Source: Acanthamoeba castellanii str. Neff | Lineage: Eukaryota; Discosea; Longamoebia; Acanthamoebidae | Direction: 5' to 3' | Length of the DNA: 64,000 nucleotides | Assembly (NCBI RefSeq): GCF_000313135.1 | Contig: NW_004457477.1 | Location: 93,153-157,152, forward strand | Part shown: in pieces, positions 20,529 through 35,974 of the stretch | How positions within the stretch are numbered: the stretch's first letter is position 1 | Layout: each line of letters starts with the position of its first letter | Program-made: the position numbers and the translations under genes | Notes under the pieces: generated by a model | The model's input: only the letters and a program-made list of their open reading frames with translations | Databases searched by the model: none | What the model was told of the DNA's origin: nothing

Positions 20529-23149
20529 ATGGGGTCTGCTGCAGCACCGTGGCACATCCGCCTCTCCTGGTTCCTCCTCTTTTCTGCTGCGGTCCTCTGC
20601 CTCGGCGCTCTGGCCGCCGCTCCTCCTCAACCAAGTTCGTGCCCCCCTCCTACTTCATGTAGAATTGTAAAAATGGTTTTTTAAAAATAAATAAATAAAT
20701 AATAAATTACATGTGTGCAGGCTCAGCGCCAAAGGAGCTGTCGTTGGCCCAGAAGAAGGTGGTGGTGAGCCATCTGCTGGCCAAGTACGGCGATCGCCTG
20801 TCGCCCGCGGCCACGTCCCAGCTCCTCGCCGCCGTGCAGCTCGCCCGGCCTGCCGCCACCGACCCTGACCTGGTCAAAAACCGCCTCGTCCACTCCTGGG
20901 CCACCAACGTACTTTCTTTCCCCCTTCTCACCACTTGAGTGTTGCGTGCGCCTCACACCTGTCGTGTGCGATGTGTGCGGTGTGCGGTGTGTGCGGTGGT
21001 GCGTGTGCGGTGGTGCGTGTGCGATAGAATGTGACGTGTAAGCGGGTGAAGACGTGCATGAGCCTGGCGCCGGAGGTGTGTGCGGAGGTGTGCCAGGACG
21101 GCAGCATCCAGCCCGACCCGTGGACGTCCTACGCGCTCCAGACCCAGCGCGAGATCCAATACGACACGCCCCTCAACTACGTCTCCCTGCCCGGCACCCA
21201 CAACTCGGCCATCACCCTGGTACGCCGCACACACCGCACCGCACACGCACACCGCACACGCGGCACGCACAGCTCATGCGGGGTCGTGTGCGTGTGTGTG
21301 GCGTGCAGGCGTATGGGTACGGTCTGTCGGAGGGCATGGCAAACGCCCTCACGCACCTCATCAGCGAGGACTGGCAGGTCTACATCGCCAACCAGCAGCT
21401 CGGCCTCTGGGACCAGTTCAAGCTCGGCGTTCGCCACTTTGAGGTGCGCACGTGCCGTGTGTGTCGTGTCGTGTGTTGTGTGCGTGTCATGTGTGCCGTG
21501 TGTGCCGTGTGCGTGTCGTGTGCCGTGTGTGTCGTATCGTGTGTCGTTGCGCACGCACTCATTCGAGGGTGCAGCTTGATGTCCATTGGTGGAGTGACGC
21601 GATTCGCATCTGCCACGCGGGCGGGATCCACCTCCAAAGCCTCAACGACTTCATCAAGTTCCTTGGGACCGAGTTCGGCATCCACATCGACTGGGACTCT
21701 GAAACCATCGGCTGCTTCAGTCCCGTAGGCACCCACCTCCGCAGCACCTTTCCGCAGACGCTGCGTATCTCACATGACACACGCACACGCACACGCACGC
21801 GCACGCATACACACACACACACACGCACACGCACGCATGTGTCAGTATGACCGCACGCTCAACGACACGTTTGTCGAGATCAGGCAGTTTGTCTTCGCCC
21901 CCGGCAACGAGCGCGAGTTTGTCATTTTCTACTTTGACGACGAAGAAGACCTGCTGAGTACGTTTCCCCCTCTCTTGTTCGCGTGTAGGGCCGCGCGTGT
22001 GCGGTTGTGCGTGTGCGTGTGCGTGTGCTGGAGAGTGGCGCTGACTGAGTGGCGACGGCAGGCTGGTCGAAGGTGAACTTGATCCTGCAGGGCATCGAGT
22101 ACCACTTTGGGAGCTACGTGTTCACTCCGGTCGACAAGCAGAGGCTCTTCCCGCGCTCGTGGCCCTCCTTCCGCCAGCTCAAGGCCGCCGGCAAGAGGCG
22201 TACGAGAGACCCCTCACCTTTGACCGAGCCTCGGACACAACTGACCCTTTACTGTGTCGTGTCGTGTGGTGTGTGTGTGTGTCGTGTCGTGTCGTGTCGT
22301 GTCGTGTCGTGTGTAGTGATGTTTGTCAGCCGTACGGACTATGGAGAGGTCATGAACCGGCACCTGTTCGCGCGCGCCAACATGTGGACCGAATACGGCC
22401 CATTCCCGTTCAGCGCCTACCCCAACTGCACCGTGCGGCACGCCCCGGTCAACAACGGCAAGATCGCCAGAGTCTTCGGCGATTCCCTCGCCTACGGTCC
22501 CTTCTGGGTAAGCCCCTCATGTCGTGTCGTTGGTCGTGTCGTGTCGTGTTCTAACTCGGCATATAGAATGGCTACGATGGCCAGATGATGATGCCCGCCG
22601 ACCTGCTCGAGGAGGCCCAGTGCAACGTCAATTTTGCCTGCGTCGATCAGCTGAGTCCGATCCTCGCCGAGGGCTTCGTGTGGAGCTGGGACAAGGGTGC
22701 GAACGAGCGAGGGACCACCGATCAGCGGTTCTATGCGTTTGCTCTCGCTGTGGCTGACCCACATCTGCTGCTTCAGATCAACCCAAGCTGCGCGGCGGCT
22801 GTGCGGCCATGCAGCCCAACGGCAGGTGGGCCGCCCTCGATTGCAACGCGACCACGCTGCGCTCGGCCTGCAGGAACCCAACCACCGGCGCTTTCGTGCT
22901 CAGGTGCGAGCCAAGGCCTTTTGTATGGCGCACGCACGCACGCACTCACCGCACGCACTCACCGCACGCACTCACCGCACGCACGCACGCAGCGCCAACG
23001 CGACGTCTTGGAGGTCTGCCCAGGCGTCGTGTCCCACGGGCTTCGACTTTGCGGTGCCGCTCAACGGCTACGCGAACTCGCAGCTCGCCGCCGTGCTTCG
23101 AGCCAGCAGCACGCCGTCCTCCTCTGTCTGGCTCAACCGCGTCGCTTGA
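20529..23149 (+). CDS. Secreted PLC-like phosphodiesterase with lectin-like C-terminus
   Basis: ATG at 20529 opens a signal peptide (SWFLLFSAAVLCLGALAAA). A helical pro-region (KELSLAQKKVVVSHLLAKYG) follows, then the PLC-like core: NYVSLPGTHNSAITLAYGYG, whose GTHNS His matches the first catalytic His of the PI-PLC X-like family, and RHFELDVHWWSDAIRICHAG, carrying the second. Later exons add REFVIFYFDDEEDLL, SRTDYGEVMNR and GYDGQMMMPADLLEE. The C-terminus (GGCAAMQPNGRWAALDCN, SACRNPTTGAF, SCPTGFDFAVP) has the Cys/Trp spacing of a C-type-lectin-like module. About 640 residues. Likely a secreted or lysosomal phosphodiester hydrolase acting on inositol- or glycerol-phosphate lipids; the exact substrate is unknown. 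Introns hold GTCGT and CA/CG-type repeats. Confidence 0.83.
22521..22550. repeat. GTCGTTGGTCGTG intron repeat
   Basis: Short GTCGT array with the TTGG interruption, in an intron of the PLC-like gene. Same family as 17702. Confidence 0.7.
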
Positions 23150-23364
23150 TCAATGGGACCACCACAAATTTTTTAACTTCACCACCCAATGATATATCTT
23201 GTTAGCTTGTTATCTTGCAACCACCATGCAACCAACTCACAGCAACATGTGAAAACAAAATTAAAAATTGTTGGGTCTAGAAGGGTGGATATCTACATAC
23301 TACCTGAGGTGGCCACTTGAGCGGACCATCACGACCATGGCCATGACCGCGATCTGTGGTGTCA

Positions 23365-24559
23365 TCAGGGCTCCCAGCCGTGGGCGCGGGCCACGCGATC
23401 AAAGGCCTCGCGGGCCTCCTGCTCGCTGTAGTCGGTGGCGTAGTTGTCCATGTCCACCAGGGCGCCGCCCTCGAGCAGGAGGTTTCGGATCATCACAAAG
23501 AACGGCTGGAGCTGGAACTCGGCGCTCCACCCGCTTCTCGTCAGATCCTTCACGCAGATCGAACCACCTGCGGGTCCACATACCAACATCACCGGAACAT
23601 CATCAACATCATAAAACAACAACAGCACATCAACATCATCAACATCATCAACATCACCAACTTGAGAAGCTGCGGTGGCGCACCGATGGTGATGTGGCCG
23701 GTGTATTGGTGGAAGCGGGGGTAGACCACTCGAATGAAGGGCGGCATGTTGGGGTACTCCTGTGGGGGTGGGTACCACAGCGAGATTAGGTCAGTTGAGC
23801 TGATGAAACGAAGAAAAAGAGGGGCGAACGTGCCTTGGGGAAGATGACTTCGAGCAGGACGTGGTCGCGTTGGGTGAGGCTCTCGTAGAGGGTGAGGTCT
23901 TGCTTGATCTGGGCATCGTCGTCCCACCCAAACAGCTTCACATGCCACTACAAGAAGCACAATACGTAAGTATTAAAATCAGAAAAAAAGAGTTGAGAGA
24001 TGTACCTTGTAGATGTTGTCTTCGACAGGGGCCACAGAGTAGCCGTCCTTTGTCACGTTGGGCTGTCGCAGCTCCTGTACATCGTGGCGGGTGAGCTTGA
24101 GGGGCAACCAAAAGATTGCATTGATATCAATGCAATCAATTACGCGGGGAGCTGCACCTTCAACTCCTTGAGAAGTCGCTCTGTGGCGGCCTTGGTGTAG
24201 GCCTCTGGCACTATTCCTGTATCCTTGCTTGTTCCATCGTTGCCCCCCTCATCGTCGTCATCTTCATCGCTGAAGGTCGACGTCTCGCCGTCCTCCTCCT
24301 CTTCCACCTCCTCACCATCTTCCACCTGCTTCTTCTCTTCTCCCTCTTCTTCCTTCTCCTTCTTCTTCTTTGCCTTGGCCTCCTTTGATTTCTTCACTAC
24401 GCGATTTTCCTCCATCTTCGTGTTTGAATCGGTCGCTACGTGCAGGTCCGACAGGGAGGCCGATTGCGCAGTCGTGCTCGTGGTGCTGGCACGCGAAGGC
24501 GAAACAGGCGAAGTGGGCGTTGAAGCAGACCCGCTCTTCTTCGCGCCCGTATTCCCCAT
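23365..24559 (-). CDS. UBE2Q-like ubiquitin-conjugating enzyme with charged N-terminus
   Basis: The start at 24559 gives MGNTGAKKSGSAS, then a Ser/Thr-rich and strongly charged segment (KKKKEKEEEGEEKKQ, EEDGETSTFSDEDDDDEGG), about 125 residues. An E2 core follows: TERLLKELK, VTKDGYSVAPVEDNIYKWHV, SLTQRDHVLLEVIFPKEYP, MPPFIRVVYPRF, HITIGGSICVKDLTRSGW, ending ARAHGWEP. The Cys in SICVKDL sits where E2 catalytic cysteines lie, and GG-[AS]-ICxxxLTxxGW is typical of the UBE2Q branch, which lacks the HPN motif. The FxxRVVxPRF segment agrees. Role: E2 in ubiquitin transfer; partner E3 unknown. Gly2 could allow N-myristoylation, but the site is weak. Convergent with the PLC-like gene, 215 bp apart. 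Confidence 0.82.
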
Positions 24560-24786
24560 TTGCGATTAGCAACACGATTTAGATTTTTCAATCAACTCTT
24601 TTCCTGTATTTGCCTGCGTGGCTCGTCTTCTTTTCTTGTCGCACATCGCACCCGTGAAATTTCCAAATAAATAAATAAATAAAATAGATAAATAGGTAAA
24701 TAGATAAATTAGATAAATACAGAGATAAACAAATAGAAACAGATAACAACAAACAATTATCAATTATGATGTGTCGGGATGCGTGA

Positions 24787-25964
24787 TCAGGTGCTGGCAG
24801 GGAAGAGGTGCGGCCAGGGGCGGTGGTCGAGGGCCAGGCCCATCTGCGCACAGTCCCGCCAGTAGGCCTGCGGGTGCAGCATGTGTGCGTGCCTGGTGCG
24901 TGCGCGTTCCCGTTCAGCGATGTTTTCTCACCACCCAAAGCAAGCGGCAGTGTTGGTTGTCCGGCGTACCACATGACGTCGACGTCGTACGTGGCCTCGT
25001 CGTCCTCATCATCGTCACTGTTGTTGTCCTTCAGCTTCTTGCGGGTCAGGAAGCGCGCGTAGCCATCGAGACACGCCTGCATCTGCTTCTCCTGCACCAC
25101 CTCCTCCATCTGACCACCATGTGTGCGACCACAGTAGGTATGGTGGTGTTCCATCAGAGATAGTAGGGCCGCACCTTGTCGACGTTGAGAAAGCGGCGGA
25201 GATTAGGCAGCCAGTGGGCGTCCTCCATCACCAGCTCCTGGTCCACCACCCTCATCCCCGCGCGCACTTCTTCCCAGGACGGCGCCTTTATTCCTTCGGT
25301 CGAAGGGAGGGGCTCGGAGTTTCGTTCTTCGGCGGACTGAGCATCGCCGCCGCCGGCCAGGAACGGGGCGAGGAGGTCGGGCGTGAGCCAGTCCGGCACG
25401 TAGGGCTCGCCGTCGTAGAGCTGGCTCCACAGCGCCGCGGTGCGGCCTAGGGCGGTCGCCGCACCAAAGTCCGCGGGCACCACTTCGTAGTGGTCGTGGT
25501 CGTGACCGCTCCCGAAGGTGGCCTTCATCTCCTTCACGTAGTCAAGGGGACGGATCAGGTGCGACTTCCACACGAACTCGATGTCGGGCAGCGCCCACAC
25601 CGCTTCGCTCGGAAACACGGACTTGAGGCGCAGGAATTGGTGGTGATGGTGGCTTAGTGGCACAACAAGCCGAATAGCGCGCACAGTGATGGTTACCTTG
25701 GCGTAGCGATCGATGGCTTGGGCGACGTGGTGCCTGTCAGCCAGCAGCTGAGTCGTCAGCGTCTGCTCGACTTTGGTCAAAAGTCGAGGTACGCGCGGCC
25801 AGCCGCGAGCAGGTCGATCGAGAGTTCATACTTGACGCCCGACACCGACTGTCGGCGCGCGTGCCCAGCCAAGGTCAGCGCGTGGGCCAAGGAACGTCTG
25901 GGGTAGCGGGTGCAGGCGGTACCAGCTGGGAGCCGGACTTGGGCTTCGGCGAGGAGAAGAACAT
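24787..25964 (-). CDS. DUF1399/GRDP-type protein, apparent 1-nt frameshift
   Basis: The family pattern is clear: YELSIDLLAAGRAYLDF, LTKVEQTLTTQLLADRHHV, AIDRYAKFLRLKSVFPSE, PDIEFVWKSHLIRPLDYVKE, and the second half ACLDGYARFLTRKK, YDVDVMWYA... then AHMLHPQAYWRDCAQMG, ending FPAST (stop 24787-24789). YLDF and LTKVEQ are in different frames because one T is missing from a homopolymer (plus-strand AAAA 25779-25782). The start chosen is 25964 (MFFSSPKPKSG); an upstream ATG at 26096 in the same frame would overlap the C-terminal codons of the GTPase gene. The family (plant glycine-rich domain proteins) has poorly defined signalling roles. The product lacks the glycine-rich tail. Confidence 0.72.
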
Positions 25965-26022
25965 GGAGGCGGCTGGGCCGAGGTAGTTGTTGTCGCGCCT
26001 GGGCGCCTGCTTGGCCGCTATT

Positions 26023-29175
<3,153 letters not shown>

Positions 29176-29292
29176 TGATCGCCCCACTACACGTCCGCCC
29201 TGTTTCCTGTTATTGTACATATCACTTTATAAAGTCATCACACCGCACACGCACACGCACCACCGCACACACCGCACGTACAGTCGTTCTCA

Positions 29293-32200
29293 TCAAAGGA
29301 GTGTTTGGATGTGTCGTCGCGACGGCGTAGTCTCGCCGCCGGGCGGGCGGTGGTGCTCGGTCGCCTTGCGCGGCGGCAGCGGCGGAGGCGGCGGCGCCCA
29401 GCCGCTGCTGGCGAGATAGGTCGCGCGGGCGGCGATGAGCGATGTCGACGGCAGGTGGAAGGGCAGCGCCGACGACGGGTGCAGGAGGCCGAGGCACCGC
29501 TCCAGCTCGCGCCGCATGCTCCGCAGGTCGAGCGGATGCACGCACTCGTCCGTCCCGGTCTTCGATGACGACGAAGATGAGGCTGATGACGATGAACGTT
29601 GAGGGGCCGAGGGTTGGAAGAGCTCGTGACCCAGACATGCCTTGAGCTTGCCCAGGTGGCGATAGGCCTTGAGCGTCAGCTGGTAGACCAGATCCTCGCC
29701 TTCCGGAGCGTCGTCATCATCGCTGGCATTGTCGTTGTCATTGTTATGGGCCTTGCCCTTGGCTCTCGTGCTCTTCGACCGTTGTTTCATTTTCGTTTTC
29801 GGTTTCGTTTTCGCTGTTGTCTTCGCTTTTTCTTTTGCTCTTGTCTTCGCTTTCGCTTTCACTTTCGCTTTTGTTTTCGCTTTCGTTTTCTTTCCCGTCT
29901 CGGTCTCCGCGCGGTCTTCGCGCATGGCGGCGAGCAGGTTGCCTTCGCTCCGGGCGCGACGCAAGATGGAGGTGGACAGCGCAGCGATCGATGACTCCTT
30001 CCGGTTTTTGATGTCCTTCCGCATCTCCTGGTCGAAGGCCGCAAGCAACTGCGCACAAGGCCACAACCAAGCAACCATCGTCATCATCAGAGTGTCAGTT
30101 GATTGCAGGCCGCAGCGCGGTGCAGCACGCGTGGCTTTGAACCTTGTTGCATTCCTTGTCGGCCAATAGGACCTTTTGCAGCTCCTCTCGCTGTCGTCGC
30201 TTCTTGAGCCAGGCCGGCTGGTCAACCACACGACACGACACGCAACACGCAACACGACACACAACGCAGACGCACGACACAACAGCTAGCGTAAGGGCGA
30301 CAGGTCCCAACGATATGAGGCGCTGAGTGGGAGGCGCACCTCTCGGCTGACGTTGCCCGAGTCAGGATCGGCGGCCTCGTGGTTGTCGACCACGACATCT
30401 CTCCCTCCGTGGTCGAGAATATCCTGCTGCTCCTGCATGGCGAGGAGGCTCTCCAGGAACTTGGCGTAGCGCTTTTTCATCTCCTCCGGGTCCTGCGAAA
30501 ACGCAGCGTCGTTGTCCTCCTCCGCGCCGACATCGCTGTCTATCGTTGAGCATTCCGCACGGCGCCGGCGCACACGCACACAATGGAACACAGAGTGAGT
30601 GCTGATAGTCAAACGCCCACCGGCGGTGTAGGCCTGGGCCAGGTGCGCTGGTACCTTGCGTGGGGCTTCCGCCGGCATCGTGCCACACGCTCTCGCTCTC
30701 CTCCTCGCTTTCATCGCCCACGGCTCGATCGCCCCTCCCGCCGCCGCCGATGCGGCCGTTGGCCAGAAAGAGGAGGTTGTCGAGCGTCGCCTGGCTCGCG
30801 CCCTCTTCCGCCTGGCTCGCGGCCCCTCTTTCCCTCTGGGGCTCTGCGGCCCTGGTGGTGACTGCGGTGGTCGCGCTGGTCTTCGCTGGGCTCTGGCTGC
30901 TCGTCGTCTCCTCGTCGGCACACGACCGGTTGTCGGGCTTGCACGACGAGCACAGTAGGTGCTTGCCGCACGCGCACTCGAAGAACAGCTGACATGCCGG
31001 GGTACCGCCGCGGCACACCACCAGGCGGCCTGCCGGCGCCGCCGGCGTCTTCTTGCTTGTGCTGTGGCTGCCGCCGGCGACCACATCGCTCGTTGCTTCC
31101 GGCTTCACCGGCTCCAGTTTGACCGGCGGTATAGATGGCGCGGTGTCGTTATTCGCTCTTTCATCGTTCTTCGCTCTTTCGTGGCCGCTGGTGTCGTCGA
31201 GCGCGTCCAGCAGTTGCGAGCCGGGCAGGCTGTCGAACTCAGACTCCTCCGACTCGAAGAAGCCGAAGCTGTTGATGGGCACCCACAGCTTCTCCTCCTT
31301 GGGTGCTTGCTCTTGCTCGTCATCGTTCGGTTCGACCTTGACGCGGACCGTTAACGGCTGTTGCACGCATTTGCTGCTGGTGTTGTGGTCTTCGTCATCG
31401 CAGAGGCGTCGTCGCTTGCCCCGAACCCTGACCACGCGCCTGCCCTTGTTGCCCGCCGCGGACCCTTCTTCGCCTCTCGGCTGCGACCTGCGTCGTTTTC
31501 GCTTTCGCTTTCGTTCCTCCGCTCTGTAACCTGCGCCTTCGCTTTCGTTCTTTCTAACTTCATCAGGCCTTGTGTCTCCCACCTGCGACTCGGACTCGGC
31601 CGAAAGGGGCCGAGCATCTTGCTCCCGCTTCAGCTCTACCGTCACACGGCGTTGCAGCAGCTGTTGATGTTCTCTCGCCTGACTCTCGCCGTCGCCTTGC
31701 GTCTCTCATTGTTGTTGTTGTTGTTGTCCGCCGCGATGGCGACGCACTCGTCGTCCTCGTAGACCTGCACGATCGAGATCTGTTCCGTCGAGGGCAGGTA
31801 CAACAGCCCCTCCGCACTCCCGTCCCACTTCATTCGATAGTCCTTGAAGCTTTCAACGTGGCGCAACAAATAGCACAGTCAAAATCATAATGTTACAAAT
31901 TAATAATCATAAAAACAATGACGGTATATATAAATAATATAAATAATATCAATAAATAACACATCCAGTTACCTCGAGGGGACAGGCAGCGGAAGAGATA
32001 GCAAGCGTCGCGCTTGAAAGTCGTCGTTTGTTGCGTCGCTCCGCTTGAGCACCCACACCGAGAGCATGGCGGTGGAGCGCACCGCCTGTGGCGAGCGAGA
32101 AAGCGACAAAGAGGTGAGGAGCTGGTGGTGCGGTGGTAATTATCGAGGAGAGGCGTACCAGGAGGTCCTTGAAGGGAGAGAAGCACACTGCGACGATCGA

Positions 32201-33364
32201 CAGCGAGCACCCCTCCACCACCACCGCGCCCGGCGGCGCCCGCTCTCGGCTGTGTTCCGCTTTTCGCCGGGCGGCCCGCGGAGGCCGCTCGTGCAGCACC
32301 AGCTCCAGCCTGCCGAAGGTCGTGTCCATGATGCGCACTCCCGCCACACCACTGTATTCCATCCACAGTACAACGAAACGCGAAGAACAAGCAACGAGCG
32401 AAGAGGCGATCGCGTGAGTGCATTTCGAGGATTTAAAATCAATGGGTGGTCTCGTACGCTTGGGCTACGGCCAGTAGATCGCCCTGGGAGCTGAAAGAGA
32501 GCGAAAAGGCGGCGAGCCCGCCTACGGCCGGCCTCCGCATAGATCCATTCTATTGATTTAGATGTCCGACAGGGCTCCTTGTTTAGTTGCACTGCAGCGA
32601 GAAAGCCAATCGGCTGGCGGATGATGGCGACGTACGTTGCAGAGAGCGAGTTGATGGACGAGTGCACACGAGGGATAGGCATAGATCCCCACGCCTCTCT
32701 CCTGGCTGGCCAAGGCAAACTGGTCCAGCTGCCGAATACAAAAAGAAAACGCACACGCCGCACACAAACGGGTCAGAGGCCGCGCGAATGGGAGGGAACA
32801 CATTGCGCAATGGGCGTGGTACCTGCGGAGAGAAAGCGAGAGCAGATGGCATGAGGTCGACCGCTGCATCGAACAAGGTTGTGTACAACCAGCGGCCGCC
32901 ACTACTACTGTACGGGACGTCGACACCACCACCCTCTCCACCCTCTCCACCACCACCCGCGCTCTCCTCCTCCCCACCACCACCCCCGCCGCCGCCGCCC
33001 TCCCCACCGCCACCTCCCTGGCTGAGCCCAAGCACGAGCTCGTTCTTGGGCCGCCTTTCTCTTTTCACCTTCCGAATGCGCCACCACTTGGTGATCTTTC
33101 CTCCCCCGAAAGTCACCACCCTAGGGTGACCAGGCACAACACACCGCCAGCAGATAAGTTCCCATTTACAGGTAATAAAAAGGTAAAAAAAGGTAATGAT
33201 AAGAAATAAAATAAATAATAAATATAATAACAATAAATAAACAAACCAATAAATAAAGAAGAAAGGCGGGTGTACCCTCCGTCCGTGTCTCGAAAAGCTC
33301 CCTCGAGGGTCACGTGGTGACCCAGATTACCTCTGGTAAGTCGACGTCCCGTACTGTTTGCCAT
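29293..33364 (-). CDS. WD40-like protein with basic and Cys-rich C-terminal regions
   Basis: The start at 33364 gives MANSTGRRLTRGN, then HHVTLEGAFRDTDGG spliced to VVTFGGGKITKWWRI, a WD-repeat-like blade. Further exons: WLYTTLFDAAVDLMPSALAF, LDQFALASQERGVGIYAYP, GDLLAVAQAYE, FGRLELVLHERPP, LSIVAVCFSPFKDLLV and MKWDGSAEGLLYLPSTEQIS, again propeller-like. A GTGCGT...GAGAG intron (about 31712-31775) can connect YEDD to QAREHQQLLQRRVTV and carry the frame into a long Lys/Arg-rich segment (RKRKRRRSQ, RVRGKRRRL), a cysteine cluster (CACGKHLLCSSC) and a Lys/Ala-repeat helix (KTKAKTKAKVKAKAK), ending HIQTLL. Basic stretches suggest a nuclear protein. The one-gene model is my inference; it could be two genes split near 31650. 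No specific orthologue recognised. Confidence 0.5.
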
Positions 33365-33718
33365 TTAGAAATCTTGGCTCTCTTTCGATTCATTAACTTG
33401 TTGCTGCAGATCGCACAGAGAAAAGAGATCGATGAGCCACTGCGAATCGTTTTGCGGTTAAAGATCTCGCCTTAATCGTACAAATTAGTGCCTATTGGAA
33501 GGATGAAGAAGAGCGAGTGTGCGTCGCCCTTGCGTAAAGAAGACTTGAGAACTACTCTAGCCGCTGAGAATCCTTGCGATGAGATGATATGCAGATCTTG
33601 ATCTGCCTGTGTGGATCTGTTGTGTTGCCAATCTAAGCGCGAACGAACAGAAAATGGCGCCAATACTTGTTGTCGACATTAGTTTTTCTTTTCTTTTTCT
33701 TTATGTCTTGTAAAAGCG
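33365..33718. other. Intergenic spacer, no gene seen
   Basis: 354 bp between the F-box gene stop and the WD40-like gene start (both minus strand). It serves as upstream region of the WD40-like gene. No coding pattern or repeat noted. Confidence 0.5.
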
Positions 33719-35974
33719 TCAGAAGGGGAAGAGAAGTAGGTCTTCGCTGTCGCCGGCCTGCACGCCGATGCTCGAGCACGGGTCCACGAGCAGCCGCACC
33801 GCCTCGGCAGTGACCACCGACACCACCCCGGTGCGGTCCTGCGCATACGCTTCGCCAGCACTCGTGCCAACGCGACCACCACGCCGGGCGCCGACGTCGG
33901 AAACGGGCCGGCATGCAGCTGCGCCACCAGCGCCCGGTGCGACCAGTCCTGCCCGACCACCACCTTCTCCTCGCCTTCGTTGTGGGCTTCATCACTGGTC
34001 TGGCCCGGCGATGCGTGGAGGAGCTCCTGAACGTTGAAGATGGCGACCTTGTTGCAGTCGTAATAGTAGTAGAGCCGCTGGTCGTCCAGGGCCACGCAGG
34101 GCTGCGTCATCGAATAGCGCGCGGCTTCGACCCGCAGCGGCCGGGGAAGCTTCGTCAGCTCCAGCGGCGGCGGCGGGTCATTGCCCTGGCGAGGTGTGAA
34201 GGCGAAGAGCAGCACTTCGGGTTGCTGGCCGCCGACCATGGCCATGAGGCGCGAGTTGAAGGCCACGCCGGTAAGGGTACGCTGCGGCACCTCGGCCGTA
34301 GCGATGACCCGCAGCCGTGGCGGCGCATCCTCACCACCACTCGTTGATGCGTCAATGGCGGCGGTGATGTCGTAGACCGTAACGAGCAAGTAATTGTCTG
34401 GCGTCGGCGACTGCGCAGTCGTGGATGTACCTCCGGCGGCGAGGTAGCTGGTGCTGGGCGGGCGGGCGAGTGCGATGGCGTCTCTGGTCAGGTGCGCCGC
34501 GCAAAATTGGGCCTCCATCATGACGACCGAGTCGAGCGACTCCAGCTTGATCGCAGGGCCACCGACCTCGGCAGTGCTGAGCGCGGCGTCGACGGCCGAC
34601 AGGTCCCAGAGCGCCATCTCCTGGTCTGTGTACACGCCCAGCCTGCAGCGATGTACAAGCAATCACGAATTCTTAAGATTCCGCACCGACACACGGCCGT
34701 GTGGCGGACAAGTGTACCATCGAGTGCTGGCCGAGAGGAATCCGCGTTTCTGCGGGGTGCGAGCGAGGAGGATGGTGGTATTGAGAGGGGTGGTGACGAG
34801 GCTGCGACCCAAAACCAGATCAAACACCCTAAGCGTGAGCCCGCCTGAGTTTTTTGTATTTCAGATGTCAGTTGTCAGTCTGTGTGTATGTGCGTGCGGT
34901 GTGTGTGTGCGTGTGCGCGTGCGTGAATGCGTACCATTGTGCTCAAGAACAGCCAGCACCTGATCTCCGCTTGCCGTGGGCCGAAGAGCGACAAAGATGG
35001 TCGGCATGAGCCCTCGTGTCTCGAATAGACGCATCAATTTTCCTGGGGGTAATAGCACGGGTGTCACGATCCGCTGAACACACTCTGCGCGCTGGCCTGA
35101 CTAATAAGGTGTCGTGTCGTTGGTCGTGTAGTGTCGTGTCGTGTCGTGTCGTGTCGTGTCGTTGGTCGTGTCATTGGTCATCTCGTGTCGTGTCGTGACG
35201 TGACAGACAAGGGTACCCGAAACGGTGTCGTGCACGCCGAAGGAGCGCAAGTTGAACGAAACGGCAAGATTCTCCCACAGGTCAGTCACCGTGCCGCGCA
35301 CTTCTGTTGGCTTCGCAGACGCCCAGCATAGTCCCTGGCAACACGATACACACACGACACACACGACACACGCGACATGAGTGTAGGCTGTTCGCTACAG
35401 CGACTCAACACCACTGAAGACGCACATGTTGGCGTCTGTGCAGCGCCTTCAAGCATTCCCTGACGTGGTCCTCCCAGTCCCACTCTAGCTCTGCCGCCTC
35501 TCCGGCTGGTCTCTTCGGCAGTGGGACTGGTGGGACTGGGCTCCTGGCGGGCGTACACATCCGGCGGATGCCAAGCATTCCGTCCATCGGCGGGAGGAGG
35601 ATCAAGTGGCGAATCTTGTCCAGCACGGGCGCCTTTCGTAAGGCGCGCGGCAGTGCGGCGTGCAACTGGGTGCCCACTAGCCGCCACAATGCGCGGCCGT
35701 GCGCCGTCACCACCGTGCGCCACCATACATTCACCTGAGAAAGAATTTTATTTTAAAAATAGTGAATAAATTAAAAGAACAAACACAGCGTTGGGGGGGG
35801 AGGGCGCACGAGGTGGAGACTTTGGAGGAACTGGGCCGGGGCGAAGGGTCCGTGCTGGAGCCAGCAGGAGGCCGTCCCTGACGCGGTGTTGGTTGTGAGG
35901 GTCATGCGCAGGATGCGGAGGGCGAGCTCGACTGGCACCATGGCCAGAGGGTCGGCTGTGTTGCTTCCATCCAT
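33719..35974 (-). CDS. F-box/WD-propeller-like protein
   Basis: ATG at 35974 gives MDGSNTADPLAMVPVELALR, where MVPVELALRILRM matches an F-box start. Next exons: VNVWWRTVVTAHGRALWRLV (late F-box/linker), DWEDHVRECLKALHRRQHV, TDLWENLAVSFNLRSFGVHD, IFVALRPTASGDQVLAVLEH, MALWDLSAVDAALSTAEVGG, NYLLVTVYDITAAIDAS, VAFNSRLMAMVGGQQPEVLL and YYYYDCNKVAIFNVQELL, propeller-like strands. Near 33880 the frame shifts from ...TSAPG to DRTGVVSVVTAEAVRLLVDP; a 44-nt GTGGTG...GCAG intron would fix it, otherwise a 1-nt indel must be assumed. It ends EDLLLFPF. Likely a substrate adaptor of an SCF ubiquitin ligase; substrate unknown. Introns contain the GTCGTTGG minisatellite. Confidence 0.6.
35111..35200. repeat. 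GTCGTTGGTCGTG intron minisatellite
   Basis: (GTCGT)n with repeated TTGG interruptions inside an intron of the minus-strand F-box gene. Same plus-strand orientation as 17702. Confidence 0.75.
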
